Positions 27,711-36,652 of a DNA stretch of 64,000 nt are shown here, piece after piece. The position numbers and the translations under genes are program-made. The stretch comes from an uncultured Paracoccaceae bacterium. GTDB taxonomy: Bacteria; Pseudomonadota; Alphaproteobacteria; Rhodobacterales; Rhodobacteraceae. A model generated the notes under the pieces. That model was not told where the DNA came from and searched no databases. It worked only from the letters and a program-made list of their open reading frames with translations. Every line of letters starts with the position of its first letter. Position 1 is the stretch's first letter. The stretch covers positions 1 to 64,000 of the forward strand of contig CAKZRP010000065.1 of assembly GCA_937146765.1 (NCBI GenBank). Reading direction: 5' to 3'.

Positions 27711-28396
27711 GCCCGCTTCTGAAGGCCGAGGGCCTCACCGCCTCCTACGGGGTCAGCCAAGCGCTGTTTGGCGTCGATCTGACGATCAATCCGGGCGAAG
27801 TGGTCGCGCTGATGGGCCGCAATGGCATGGGCAAATCCACGACGGTTAAGGCGATCTGCCGCATGATCACCTCGGGCGGTGCTTTGGAGTTTGCAGGCCA
27901 GAACCTGCACGCGCTGCCCAGCCACAAGGCCGCTCGTCTGGGCCTTGGTCTGGTGCCCGAGGGGCGGCGCTGCTTTCGCGATCTGACGGTGGCGGAGAAC
28001 CTCCTCGCCACCAGCCGTCCCGGCGACTGGGACATGGCTCGCGTCACCCAGTTGTTCCCGCGCTTGGGAGAGCGGCAAGGGCAGCTTTCGGCGTCGCTTT
28101 CGGGCGGCGAGCAGCAGATGCTGGCGATTGGCCGCGCGCTGATGACAAACCCGCGCCTGTTGATCCTTGACGAGGCGACCGAGGGCCTCGCCCCGATCAT
28201 CCGGCAAGAGATCTGGGCCGCCATCAACCGCCTGAAGCAGGACACCGACATGGCCATTCTGGTGATCGACAAGACCCTCGCCGAGCTGGCGCAGGTCTGC
28301 GACCGCGCGGTGGTTCTGGAGCGCGGTAAAACGGTCTGGAGCGGCGCCATGGCGGCGCTGACGCCGGATGTGACCGAACGCTACGTGGGGGTGTGA
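27707..28396 (+). CDS. Liv-type ABC transporter ATPase (LivF family)
   Basis: The second cytoplasmic ATPase, 229 residues. It has Walker A GRNGMGKST, the LivF-type VPEGRRCFRDLTV segment, signature LSGGEQQMLAIGRAL, Walker B LLILDEATEGLAP and the C-terminal TERYVGV. In many LivF proteins a histidine follows the D-loop; here the position reads VIDKTLAEL, so the switch histidine seems replaced by lysine. It completes the five-component importer and lies 3 bases before the thioesterase gene. Confidence 0.92.
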   Translation: MSPLLKAEGLTASYGVSQALFGVDLTINPGEVVALMGRNGMGKSTTVKAICRMITSGGALEFAGQNLHALPSHKAARLGLGLVPEGRRCFRDLTVAENLLATSRPGDWDMARVTQLFPRLGERQGQLSASLSGGEQQMLAIGRALMTNPRLLILDEATEGLAPIIRQEIWAAINRLKQDTDMAILVIDKTLAELAQVCDRAVVLERGKTVWSGAMAALTPDVTERYVGV

Positions 28397-28399
28397 TCC

Positions 28400-28807
28400 A
28401 TGTTCGAGCTGCTCCAAAAGGTCCTGTTCAAACATTGCGACCCTGCGGGGATCGTCTTTTATCCCCGTTATTTCGAGATGATGAACGACTGTGTGGAGAC
28501 GTGGTTCGACCAAGCGCTGGACTGGCCCTTCGAGAAGATCCACACTGGCCTTGGCGTGCCGACGGCCGCCATTTCCACCCGCTTCGCAGCGCCGAGCCGT
28601 CATGGCGACCATTTGATACTGCGGTTGGCGGTGATCAAGCTGGGCAAGACCTCGCTCACCTATCAGATGACAGCTCACTGTGGCGAAGAATTGCGGTTCT
28701 CGACCGAGGCCACTTTGGTCCATGTGGGGGCGGATGGCCGCCCGACACCCTGGCCCGAGGAGGTCCGGCGCCGGATCAATCTCGACGTGATATCCCCGCA
28801 ATCCTGA
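28400..28807 (+). CDS. Acyl-CoA thioesterase, 4-hydroxybenzoyl-CoA thioesterase family
   Basis: A hot-dog-fold thioesterase of 135 residues that would release free acid and CoA. The HCDPAGIVFYPRYFEMMNDC motif (residues 12-31) contains the catalytic aspartate D14, as in 4-hydroxybenzoyl-CoA thioesterases. Ending the operon, it may recycle CoA when the aryl-CoA pool stalls, or catalyse a pathway step. The gene is followed by a shared hairpin terminator. Confidence 0.9.
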   Translation: MFELLQKVLFKHCDPAGIVFYPRYFEMMNDCVETWFDQALDWPFEKIHTGLGVPTAAISTRFAAPSRHGDHLILRLAVIKLGKTSLTYQMTAHCGEELRFSTEATLVHVGADGRPTPWPEEVRRRINLDVISPQS

Positions 28808-28809
28808 CA

Positions 28810-28830
28810 AGGGGCCCCGATCGGGGCCCT
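28810..28830. terminator. Bidirectional hairpin between convergent genes
   Basis: A near-perfect palindrome rich in G and C (aggggccccga with tcggggccct) sits between the thioesterase gene and the convergent oxidoreductase gene. Only a short pyrimidine tract follows. Confidence 0.6.
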
Positions 28831-28863
28831 CTTGCTTGTGCGCGCATCTGCCCGCCAAACGGG

Positions 28864-29862
28864 TCAGAAGGCCAGCACCGCATTGCCCAGCAGGGTTCCC
28901 GCTTCGACCGCCTCATGCGCGGCGGCGATCTCGGCCAGAGCAAAGCGGCGATCAATGCGCGGCACCAACTGGCCGGCGGCGAGGAGCGCGTTGATGTCGG
29001 CAATCGCCTCCGCTTTAGCCTGATCGCTCATCGAGTAGACAAAGACGGGCTGCACATGGATGTTGCGGAAGGCGAGCGGATAGAAGGGCAGGGCGGGCGT
29101 CAGGTTCGAGGCCGAAGCATAGGCCCCCACAGACCCATTGAGGCAGAGGATCTGCGGATAGAGCGGCATATGGGCGGCGATGTCCACATCGACCACGTGC
29201 TGAATGCCGCCATTGCCGACTAGCGCCAGCAGTTGATCCAGCAGCGGGGCCGACTTGTAGTTCAGCACCTCATGGGCACCGGCCTCTCGCGCCATCTCGG
29301 CCTTGGTCTCTGAAGAGACTGTCGCGATAACCCGCGCGCCCTTGGCCTTGGCGATCTGGATCGCGGCATGGCCCACCGCTCCGGCACCGCCGGTCACCAG
29401 AACGGTCTTGCCCGCCACCGGACCTGCGCACATCAGCGCCCGGTGCGCCGTCATCGCAGGCACGCCAAGACAAGCACCTGCTTCGAAACCTGCGGGTTCC
29501 GGCAGCTCCACTGCGAGATGGGCGGGCGCTATGGCGTATTCTGCCGCGGTGCCGAGGCGACCCTGACCCAAGCCATCGGCAGAGCGGTTCACGTTATAGG
29601 TCCAGACGCGCTGGCCGATGCGGGCCGGGCCGACACCTTCTCCGACCGCCTCAATCACCCCGGCGCCATCATTGTGGACCAGAACCTGATCCGCAATCAT
29701 AGGCCCCTGCGCGCCGGAGCGCAGCTTGACATCTGACGGGTTCACGCCCGAGGCGCGCATCTGGATCAGCACCTCGCCGGGACCGGGAACCGGCCGGTCG
29801 ACCTCGCGCAGAACCAGCGTGTCCCGGGCCGTTCCCCTGCTGATGTTGAAGACCGCTTTCAT
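28864..29862 (-). CDS. Zinc-independent alcohol dehydrogenase / quinone oxidoreductase (MDR) family
   Basis: A medium-chain dehydrogenase/reductase of 332 residues, probably NADPH-dependent and acting on quinones or enones. The GroES-like N-terminal domain begins MKAVFN and contains PGPGEVLIQMRASGVNPSDVK. The Rossmann motif is VTGGAGAVGHAAIQIAKAKGARVIAT with AGAVG. Structural-zinc cysteines are not evident. The ATG at 29862 has AGGAGAG just upstream on the minus strand and fits the family start; the longer frame to 29931 does not. It is monocistronic and divergent from the GGDEF-EAL gene. Confidence 0.9.
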   Translation of the reverse strand: MKAVFNISRGTARDTLVLREVDRPVPGPGEVLIQMRASGVNPSDVKLRSGAQGPMIADQVLVHNDGAGVIEAVGEGVGPARIGQRVWTYNVNRSADGLGQGRLGTAAEYAIAPAHLAVELPEPAGFEAGACLGVPAMTAHRALMCAGPVAGKTVLVTGGAGAVGHAAIQIAKAKGARVIATVSSETKAEMAREAGAHEVLNYKSAPLLDQLLALVGNGGIQHVVDVDIAAHMPLYPQILCLNGSVGAYASASNLTPALPFYPLAFRNIHVQPVFVYSMSDQAKAEAIADINALLAAGQLVPRIDRRFALAEIAAAHEAVEAGTLLGNAVLAF

Positions 29863-30058
29863 GTTCTCTCCTTGCGTTCTGGACAGGAAGCCAATTGCCC
29901 GCATGAACCGGCAAATCGATCCTGATGGCAAGGGGGCTATGTCATTTTGATCCTGTTAACCAAAAAGGCGGATCCGTGGCAGTGATTAGTTATTGGGCAA
30001 GTAAATCTCCCTAGGCTGCCCGAACCCGGGTAGTGACTATGGTTTGGGAGACCTGTTG

Positions 30059-32401
30059 ATGCGTCTTGGTCGGACACTGGCTCTCTTTGCGCTTATCCTT
30101 GTGATGCTCACCGGGATTTCCTTTCTCGGGTACCGCTACCTGACGCTTGCAAGCGAGTACCGTGCGCGCAACATGGTCCATCTCGCGTTCATGCACGAGA
30201 TCCTCGACGTGCTGGAGCAGAACCCTGTGATCCGTCCCGGCGTTGGGCAGAAGCTGACCGAGATGCTGGACAGGGCGGATTCCCAGGCCCATTGGTGTAT
30301 CCAGAATCTCTCGGCAACCGAACACCGTGCTTTCCTGTTGCTGGGCGCTGGTCCAGCCTTGGCGATCTGTGACGAGGCGATTGTTGAGACCCACCGCGCT
30401 GAGGCCCTGCTGATGCGCGCGCTTGAGCCTGAGGCCTTGCATCGGGTCGGGCTCGACAGTCCCTATTCCTACAACCTGCGGCTGGTGGCGTCGGTGCAGC
30501 ACCTGCGCGACCTGAGCCTCAGGTTCCGCCCGGAACTCGACGTAATCGAATCCCGGCTTGTGCGCCTGGTGGAATTTGGAACCGCCCTGTCCAGCTTTTG
30601 CCTTGCCGTGGTCTTTCTGGCGCTGTCCCGGCAGATGGTGAAATCCTGGCGCCTGCTGGAGGAGCAGGCGCGTCAATTGAACCGCATGTCCCAGCGGGTG
30701 AAGGCCGCGATGGAAGCGTCTGCAGACGGTTTTGCAATCTTTGACGAGGAAAACCGGCTGGTGACCTGTAATGACACCTACCGCGATCTCAGTCATGCCG
30801 ACCCCGAGGCTGTGAGGCCGGGGCTGACCCTCCAGGAAATCCTGCAGAGTGCGGTGGAGGCAGGCCACTATGCGCTGCACGGGAAATCGCCCCAGGAATA
30901 TGTCAACCAGTACAACGCCCGTATCGAACTGAGCTTCTTTCGTGCCGAGACGCAGTTGGAGCTGTCCGAAGATCGCCACATCATTGCGCGGGTCAATGAA
31001 ACCGATTTCGGCGACAAGGTGGTGACGCGCTCTGATATCACGCAGTTGGTGCGCAACGAGCGAGACCAGAGACACGTGGCCGAGGCCCTGCAGGAGGCAA
31101 AGGACCGGGTCGAGGAGCAATCCCTGCGTGATCCCCTGACGAAGCTTGCCAACCGTCGCCATCTGGATCGCGAGTTGAACCATCGCATCTGCAGCGAGAT
31201 GGTCACGTTGGTGCGGATCGACCTCGACCGTTTCAAGAAGATCAACGATATTCTTGGGCATGAGGCCGGGGACTTTGTCCTGTGCCATGTGGCGGATGTG
31301 CTGCGCAAGCATACCAAAGCGGGCGATCTTCCGGCTCGGGTAGGGGGCGACGAATTTGTGGTCCTGTGCCAACCGGGCACGACTCTCCAACAGGGCGAGG
31401 CCTTGGCGCGCCGGGTGCTTCGCGCGGTTCTGGAGCCGATCTCCTGGGGCAACAAGCGGTGCAACTTCGGGGCAAGTTTCGGGGTCGCCACGGGCGAGCC
31501 CGGTGTGAATACCGCCAGTGAACTCCTCAGCAACGCGGATGCTGCCCTTTATCGGGCCAAGGCCTCCGGCCGGGCCACGGTTGAGGTCTTCACCTCCGAA
31601 ATGCGGGCCGAGGCACTGGCGGAGCGGGCGCTGGCAGACCGGCTGCAACATGCGCTCGATGTCGGAGAGATTGTGCCCTATTACCATACCCAGCATGATG
31701 CCCGCACCTGGGAACTCTCCGGGGTGGAAGTACTTGCGCGTTGGGAGCACCCCGACCTCGGCGTGCTGGCGCCTGTGAAATTCCTCGGTATTGCCAAGCA
31801 GTTGGGGCTTGAGGCCGAGCTCGACGGACGCATTTTCGAAACGGCCGTGCAACAGATGTCGGACCTACGGGATCGGTCGATCCATGTGCCCCGGATTGCC
31901 TTCAACGTCTCGGCCCCGCGGATCATGGAACCGGGCTTCATCGACACCGTGCGCGCACGCATTCCCGATGAACGGGAACGTTTTGCCTTTGAAATCCTCG
32001 AGTCGATCTCCTGTGAGGAAGAGGGCGATGCCTTGATCTACTGTATAGATGCGCTGAAGGAGATGGGGTTCCTGATCGACGTGGACGATTTCGGCTCCGG
32101 CCATGCCTCGATCAACGGCGTCCTCAATATCGAGCCCGATGCCATCAAGATCGACCGCAATATCATCTTTCCCCTCGGCGAGAGCGAGCGAGCGGAGCGG
32201 ATGGTAGCGTCCATCGTCGATCTGGCGCAGTCCCTCGAAGTGAAGACCATCGCCGAGGGGGTCGACACGCTGGAGAAGGCGCGGTTGCTGCGCCAGATCG
32301 GTTGCGACATCCTGCAGGGCTTCTATTTCTCGAAACCCCGCAGCTTTGCCGATTTGAAACTGAACCTGCTCGGAGTCGATCAGGATCGCAACGTCCTCTA
32401 G
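30059..32401 (+). CDS. Membrane PAS-GGDEF-EAL cyclic-di-GMP protein
   Basis: A 780-residue membrane protein predicted to turn over cyclic di-GMP. Two TM helices at about 8-28 and 175-200 enclose a mostly helical periplasmic sensor. A PAS-like domain (about 220-330), a GGDEF domain with intact GGDEF at about 427-432, and an EAL domain (about 530-770) follow. The EAL signature reads EVL; other key residues seem kept (N in AFNVSA, E in FEILES, DD in VDDFGSGH, K in IKIDRN, E in AEGVDT, Q in LQGF). The ATG at 30059 has GGGAG 8 bases ahead; an upstream TTG at 30044 is less likely. The EAL part is like that of the protein at 4203-6767. Confidence 0.93.
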   Translation: MRLGRTLALFALILVMLTGISFLGYRYLTLASEYRARNMVHLAFMHEILDVLEQNPVIRPGVGQKLTEMLDRADSQAHWCIQNLSATEHRAFLLLGAGPALAICDEAIVETHRAEALLMRALEPEALHRVGLDSPYSYNLRLVASVQHLRDLSLRFRPELDVIESRLVRLVEFGTALSSFCLAVVFLALSRQMVKSWRLLEEQARQLNRMSQRVKAAMEASADGFAIFDEENRLVTCNDTYRDLSHADPEAVRPGLTLQEILQSAVEAGHYALHGKSPQEYVNQYNARIELSFFRAETQLELSEDRHIIARVNETDFGDKVVTRSDITQLVRNERDQRHVAEALQEAKDRVEEQSLRDPLTKLANRRHLDRELNHRICSEMVTLVRIDLDRFKKINDILGHEAGDFVLCHVADVLRKHTKAGDLPARVGGDEFVVLCQPGTTLQQGEALARRVLRAVLEPISWGNKRCNFGASFGVATGEPGVNTASELLSNADAALYRAKASGRATVEVFTSEMRAEALAERALADRLQHALDVGEIVPYYHTQHDARTWELSGVEVLARWEHPDLGVLAPVKFLGIAKQLGLEAELDGRIFETAVQQMSDLRDRSIHVPRIAFNVSAPRIMEPGFIDTVRARIPDERERFAFEILESISCEEEGDALIYCIDALKEMGFLIDVDDFGSGHASINGVLNIEPDAIKIDRNIIFPLGESERAERMVASIVDLAQSLEVKTIAEGVDTLEKARLLRQIGCDILQGFYFSKPRSFADLKLNLLGVDQDRNVL

Positions 32402-32422
32402 GCCGCGCCGCTGGCGCTAAGT

Positions 32423-33217
32423 TCAGCGCACCCGGGAGGCAATCCCTTCCAGAAGGTCGCGGGTTGCATTCTCCAGCCCGGGATGCGCGGCGAGCACCGG
32501 ACTGCCAGCCTCCAGAAAGGCTTGCATGGCGCCATGGTTCACGGTGCCACCTGCCTCCAGGATCAGAACAAGGCCCGCGATCGCATCCCAGGGATTGAGA
32601 TGCGCCTCGAAATAGAAATCGGCCCAGCCGGCGGCGACCGCCAGAAGACCGAAGCAGGCGGAGCCTTGCCGACGATAGTCGAACCCGCCGCCCAGCAGCC
32701 CCTCGATGCTGTCGAGATGGCTCTTGAGGCTGACCCGGTCCGAATGACCAAGGATGCCGAGGCGACTGTCGGTCGCGGGGCGCTTTCGCAGGTCAAGCCG
32801 TTCTGTATCGAGAAAGGCGCCTTCTCCCCGTTGGGCATGGGCCGTGCGTCCCAGATCCGGCAGGTGGATCACGCCGAGGTGCAAGTCCTCTTTGTAGAGG
32901 CAACCGATTGAAATGCCCCATTCGGGCAAACCGCGCAGGTAATTGGTAGTGCCATCAATTGGATCAACCACCCAAGTAAAGTCCCCTTTCCCTTGTCGCC
33001 CGCCTTCTTCGCCGAGGAAACCATCCTCCGGAAAGGCCGCGAGCAACCGCTCTCGCAACAGGGTTTCCACTGCTTGATCGGCGGCGGTGACAAAATCCTG
33101 CGGGCCTTTCACGGCGACAAAGCCGCTCCCCTGGGTCTGGCGCATCTCGCGGGCAAGGGCTCCGGCCTCGCGGGCCAGATCGCGCGCGAGGTCTAGGCGT
33201 CGGCTGCTGTTGGTCAT
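32423..33217 (-). CDS. Inositol monophosphatase family protein
   Basis: A Mg-dependent phosphatase of 264 residues related to inositol-1-monophosphatase, SuhB and CysQ. Metal ligands are visible as E70 (GEEGG), D85 and D88 (VVDPIDGTTNY) and D211 (NPWDAIAGLVL). The gene overlaps the LacI gene by 4 bases and is last in a seven-gene operon with a glycerophosphodiesterase and a carbohydrate ABC importer, so it probably removes phosphate from a sugar- or inositol-phosphate released by that pathway (inference). Substrate specificity within the family cannot be read from sequence. Confidence 0.92.
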   Translation of the reverse strand: MTNSSRRLDLARDLAREAGALAREMRQTQGSGFVAVKGPQDFVTAADQAVETLLRERLLAAFPEDGFLGEEGGRQGKGDFTWVVDPIDGTTNYLRGLPEWGISIGCLYKEDLHLGVIHLPDLGRTAHAQRGEGAFLDTERLDLRKRPATDSRLGILGHSDRVSLKSHLDSIEGLLGGGFDYRRQGSACFGLLAVAAGWADFYFEAHLNPWDAIAGLVLILEAGGTVNHGAMQAFLEAGSPVLAAHPGLENATRDLLEGIASRVR

Positions 33218-34233
33218 GGTGCGTCTTTCTTTCGGGTCGTGCCGCGCCAGACCGGCGCGATGGGGATGGTGGCGACCTCAAACGGGCGGTCGATGTCCTC
33301 GATCCGGGCCTGCATCAGTTCCACCGCCAGAACGGCAGCCGCCCCGGCGTCCTGGCGGATGGTGGAGAGGTCGTTGCCCAGCCAGCCGGCCTGTTCGATG
33401 TCGTCATAGCCAAGGATCTGGAGGTCTTCAGGGATGCGGCAGCCCTGGCGCACGCGCAGTCCGTCCAGAAAGCCAAGCGCCAGCAGGTCGGTCGTGCAGA
33501 ACACCGCATCCGCCTCGGACCCGGAGTCCTGAAACAGCTCCGCCGCCTCCAGCCCGTCCGGGTAATTCTGTCTCTGCGGCGAGATGACCGTGACCGGTAG
33601 GCCGGCCGCCCGGCAGCAGTCGGCAAAGACGCGGGCGCGACCGGTCACCGTATAGGTCTGCTCCTTGGGTTCCAACACTGCAAAGCGGCGGCCTCCGGCC
33701 TCGTACAGCATCTCAAAGGCCAGTTGGCCGGAGGCCTGGATATCCAGTTGCACCCGGTCCGCTTCGGTGCCGCGCAGGTCGCGGTTCACCAGAACCACCG
33801 GCACGGCGAGGCGTTTGCATTCGTCGATGATCTCGGCGGGGGGCGAGTCCGAGGTGACGATCATGCCCGCGACATTGTAATTCAGCAGCCGATCAATCAG
33901 GCCGGGCAGGGTCATATCCCCTTCGGCGACGATCAGGATCGGGCAATACCCCTGCGCCAACAGCTCGCGCGCGGCGACCTTGACCTGCAAGGCGCGGTAG
34001 GGCGTGTCGAGCCGCGAGGCCACCAGCCCCACCAGACCGGAGTTCTGGTCATGCAACCCGCGCGCCAGATAGTTGACCCGGTAGCCCAGCTCCTGCGCCG
34101 CCTTCATCACCCGCTCGCGCGTTTCCTCAGAGACGCGCCCCTTACCGGAGAGCGCCCGCGACACGGCAGAGCGGTGCACATTGGCCAATTTGGCTACGTC
34201 AAAGGAGGTCGGCTTTTTCTTCTTCTCGGTCAT
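33214..34233 (-). CDS. LacI family transcriptional regulator
   Basis: A 339-residue repressor. The N-terminal helix-turn-helix and hinge (about 8-65) include SFDVAKLANVHRSAVSRALS, RVSEETRERVMKAAQELGY and the minor-groove hinge VNYLARGL. A sugar-binding periplasmic-fold domain follows (about 70-330). It is encoded inside the ABC/phosphodiesterase operon, overlapping both neighbours (1 base with the GDPD gene, 4 with the phosphatase gene). The palindrome at 40269-40280 upstream of the operon is its likely operator. Confidence 0.93.
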   Translation of the reverse strand: MTEKKKKPTSFDVAKLANVHRSAVSRALSGKGRVSEETRERVMKAAQELGYRVNYLARGLHDQNSGLVGLVASRLDTPYRALQVKVAARELLAQGYCPILIVAEGDMTLPGLIDRLLNYNVAGMIVTSDSPPAEIIDECKRLAVPVVLVNRDLRGTEADRVQLDIQASGQLAFEMLYEAGGRRFAVLEPKEQTYTVTGRARVFADCCRAAGLPVTVISPQRQNYPDGLEAAELFQDSGSEADAVFCTTDLLALGFLDGLRVRQGCRIPEDLQILGYDDIEQAGWLGNDLSTIRQDAGAAAVLAVELMQARIEDIDRPFEVATIPIAPVWRGTTRKKDAP

Positions 34234-35657
34234 CAGCTTTGGCGCGCCCGAAGGTGGTCGCGGAACAGAAAGGGGAAGTGCAGGTTGGCAAGGTCGGGGG
34301 CGGCGTCGAGGATTTTGTCGAAGACTTTAGGGTCGCGCCCCATATAGGCGATCATCGGACGCGCGCCCGCCGCGCGACACCGGGCGAATTCGCCAAAGTC
34401 CTCGTCAGCAGTGAATTCCAGCACCGCAGGGCGCAGGGTCGCGAGGGCGGTGTCCAGATCGGGCAGGTCCTGTCGGCGGATCATGATCTGCGCCTCCGGG
34501 GCCTCGGCCCGCAGAGCGGCAAGACGCTGATAGTCAAAGGCCCAGAAGAAACACTGGTCCATCAAACCCTTGGCGCGTACGGCGGCAAGGACCGCGCTTG
34601 GGTCGGCCTTTTTCAACTCGACATAGAGCTTGCCGCCATAGGTCTTGGTGACCTCCAAAAGGTCGTCCAAGCTCGGCACTTTGGTGCCGCTGTACTGCGG
34701 CGCATACCAGGCGCCGGCATCAAGGCGCGCAACCTCCTCGGAGGTGGACCAGGCCACCATGCCGCGTCCATCGGTGGTGCGGTCAAAGCTGTCATCATGG
34801 ATCACCGCGAGGACACCATCGCGCAGGGAATGCACGTCCAGCTCCACCACATCAAAGCCGGCCCCAAAGGCACAGATCGCGCCTTCCACGGTGTTTTCCG
34901 GCGCAAATTCCGGCGCGCCCCGGTGGCAGACGATCTCGATCTCGGCATAGGCGCGCGCATCGAAGGGATGCACCATTTCGGGCCGATCGGAGCAGATGCC
35001 GAGCACCGGCAGATGGCGCAGGTCAGCCATGCGGTGGGGGTCTTCCTCGTGCCAGAGGACGACCTTCTGCCCCAGCCGCTCGGCACAGGCAAAGAAGGCG
35101 GGGGTGAGCAAATCCTGCGGGCGCTCTAGGCTCTCCCAACACAGGTGAATGATATCCGCACCCTTGGCATGTTCAAACGGGTCGGCCCCAATGGGGACCA
35201 AAGCGGCGCGGGGGTAGGGGCATTGGGCGGCTTCTAGGGCGGCGACGGCCTTGGGGTCAAAGGCGCCAAGAATGGCGCGGGTGATGCCATGGGCCTCCAG
35301 CGCTTTCATCACCGGCAGGGCGGCGCTGGCGTCTTTGATGTCGGCATAGATGCCAGCCCCTAGATCCACCGCCAGCGCCAGGATGGTGGTGAAGGGCACG
35401 GCGGGCACCGCCAGCTGCCGCGCAGCCTCGGCGATTTCATCCGACGTCAGATCCGCAATCGCGCGGCCATCGGGCAGGGCGGCATCGTGATAGGTGATCA
35501 GCGTGCCACAGGCGGCGCGGCGAATGTCGACCTCCCAGAAATCAGCCCCCAGTCGGGCGGCTTTCTCATAGGCCTCAATCGAGCAATCCGGCGCATAGGC
35601 GGAGGCACCGCGATGGGCGATCACATAAGGGCGGGCGGGAGAGAGCCAGTCACTCAT
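34233..35657 (-). CDS. Tandem glycerophosphodiester phosphodiesterase
   Basis: A cytoplasmic phosphodiesterase of 474 residues made of two GDPD domains. The first (about 10-235) has H15-R16-G, E42-V-D44 and H57-D. The second (about 240-470) has H245-R246-G with the classical PENT motif, E272-L-D274 and H287-D. In domain one PENT is changed to PDCS and the domain is somewhat short, so it may be less active or have another specificity. There is no signal peptide, so it would act on imported substrate. It overlaps the ABC ATPase gene (4 bases) and the LacI gene (1 base). Confidence 0.92.
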   Translation of the reverse strand: MSDWLSPARPYVIAHRGASAYAPDCSIEAYEKAARLGADFWEVDIRRAACGTLITYHDAALPDGRAIADLTSDEIAEAARQLAVPAVPFTTILALAVDLGAGIYADIKDASAALPVMKALEAHGITRAILGAFDPKAVAALEAAQCPYPRAALVPIGADPFEHAKGADIIHLCWESLERPQDLLTPAFFACAERLGQKVVLWHEEDPHRMADLRHLPVLGICSDRPEMVHPFDARAYAEIEIVCHRGAPEFAPENTVEGAICAFGAGFDVVELDVHSLRDGVLAVIHDDSFDRTTDGRGMVAWSTSEEVARLDAGAWYAPQYSGTKVPSLDDLLEVTKTYGGKLYVELKKADPSAVLAAVRAKGLMDQCFFWAFDYQRLAALRAEAPEAQIMIRRQDLPDLDTALATLRPAVLEFTADEDFGEFARCRAAGARPMIAYMGRDPKVFDKILDAAPDLANLHFPFLFRDHLRARQS

Positions 35658-36652
35658 ATCCGCTGTCCGTTCTGGTCAAACCGCAAAAGCTTGTCATGCG
35701 CGACGCCCCAATTCACTGTGTCTGCCAGCCTGATACCAGAGCCGGCCGGCTGAATGGAGCGCAATATCTCCCCCGTCGTCAGGCGGACGTCAAAAAGATC
35801 CTCGCGGCCTTGGGTTTCGACAAATGTGACACGGCCAGAGAGTGTGCTGCCGAACTGCGGGCCGAAGCTTTCGGGTCGCACGCCATATTGTGCCACCTGT
35901 GCTTCGCTCAGCCCAAGCCCCGAACCGGAGAGGAAAGAGATCGGCGGATTGCCGAGGAAGCCGGCGACAAAGGCGGTCTCGGGGCGCTCGTACATCGCGG
36001 TCGGCGTGTCATATTGCACAATCCGCCCGCCGTTCATCAAGGCGATGCGGTCACACATCGACATGGCCTCAACCTGATCATGGGTTACCAGGATCGCGGT
36101 CAGGCCGGTCTCTTGCTGCAGGCGGCGGATTTCTGACCGCATCTCCAGCCGCAGCTTGGCATCAAGATTGGCAAGGGGTTCGTCGAGCAGGAGGAAATCC
36201 GGTTGCCGCACCAGCGCGCGCGCCAGGGCCACCCGTTGTTGTTGCCCACCGGAGAGCTGCGCCGGACGGCGATCGAGCAGTGCGTCGATCCGCACCAACT
36301 CGGCATATTTGCGCACCATCGCCTCGCGGTCGGTGCGGTTCATCTTTTGCACCTTGAGCGGAAAGACGATGTTCTCCGCCACCGTCATATGGGGATAAAG
36401 CGCGTAGTTCTGGAATACCACGCCCACGTTTCGCGCTTGGCTCGGCAGATGGGCGACATCCTTGCCGCCAAACATCAGCTGGCCCTCGTCGATGCGGTGG
36501 ATGCCGCAAATGGCAAAGAGCGTGGTGGACTTGCCGCAGCCCGAGGGGCCGAGAAGCGCAATCATCTCGCCCGAGTGAACCGAGAGCGACATGTTTTCGA
36601 TCACCGTGGTGTCGCCAAAGCGCTTGGTGAAGTTGATCAGGTCAAGTTGCAT
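35654..36652 (-). CDS. Carbohydrate ABC transporter ATPase (UgpC/MalK type)
   Basis: A 332-residue cytoplasmic ATPase. It has Walker A GPSGCGKST (about 35-43), signature LSGGQQQRVALARAL, Walker B FLLLDEPLANLDAKLR and switch histidine in VTHDQVEAMS. A C-terminal TOBE-like domain (about 235-332) is typical of sugar and glycerol-phosphate importers. Its start overlaps the permease stop by one base, and its end overlaps the phosphodiesterase gene. Confidence 0.93.
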   Translation of the reverse strand: MQLDLINFTKRFGDTTVIENMSLSVHSGEMIALLGPSGCGKSTTLFAICGIHRIDEGQLMFGGKDVAHLPSQARNVGVVFQNYALYPHMTVAENIVFPLKVQKMNRTDREAMVRKYAELVRIDALLDRRPAQLSGGQQQRVALARALVRQPDFLLLDEPLANLDAKLRLEMRSEIRRLQQETGLTAILVTHDQVEAMSMCDRIALMNGGRIVQYDTPTAMYERPETAFVAGFLGNPPISFLSGSGLGLSEAQVAQYGVRPESFGPQFGSTLSGRVTFVETQGREDLFDVRLTTGEILRSIQPAGSGIRLADTVNWGVAHDKLLRFDQNGQRI

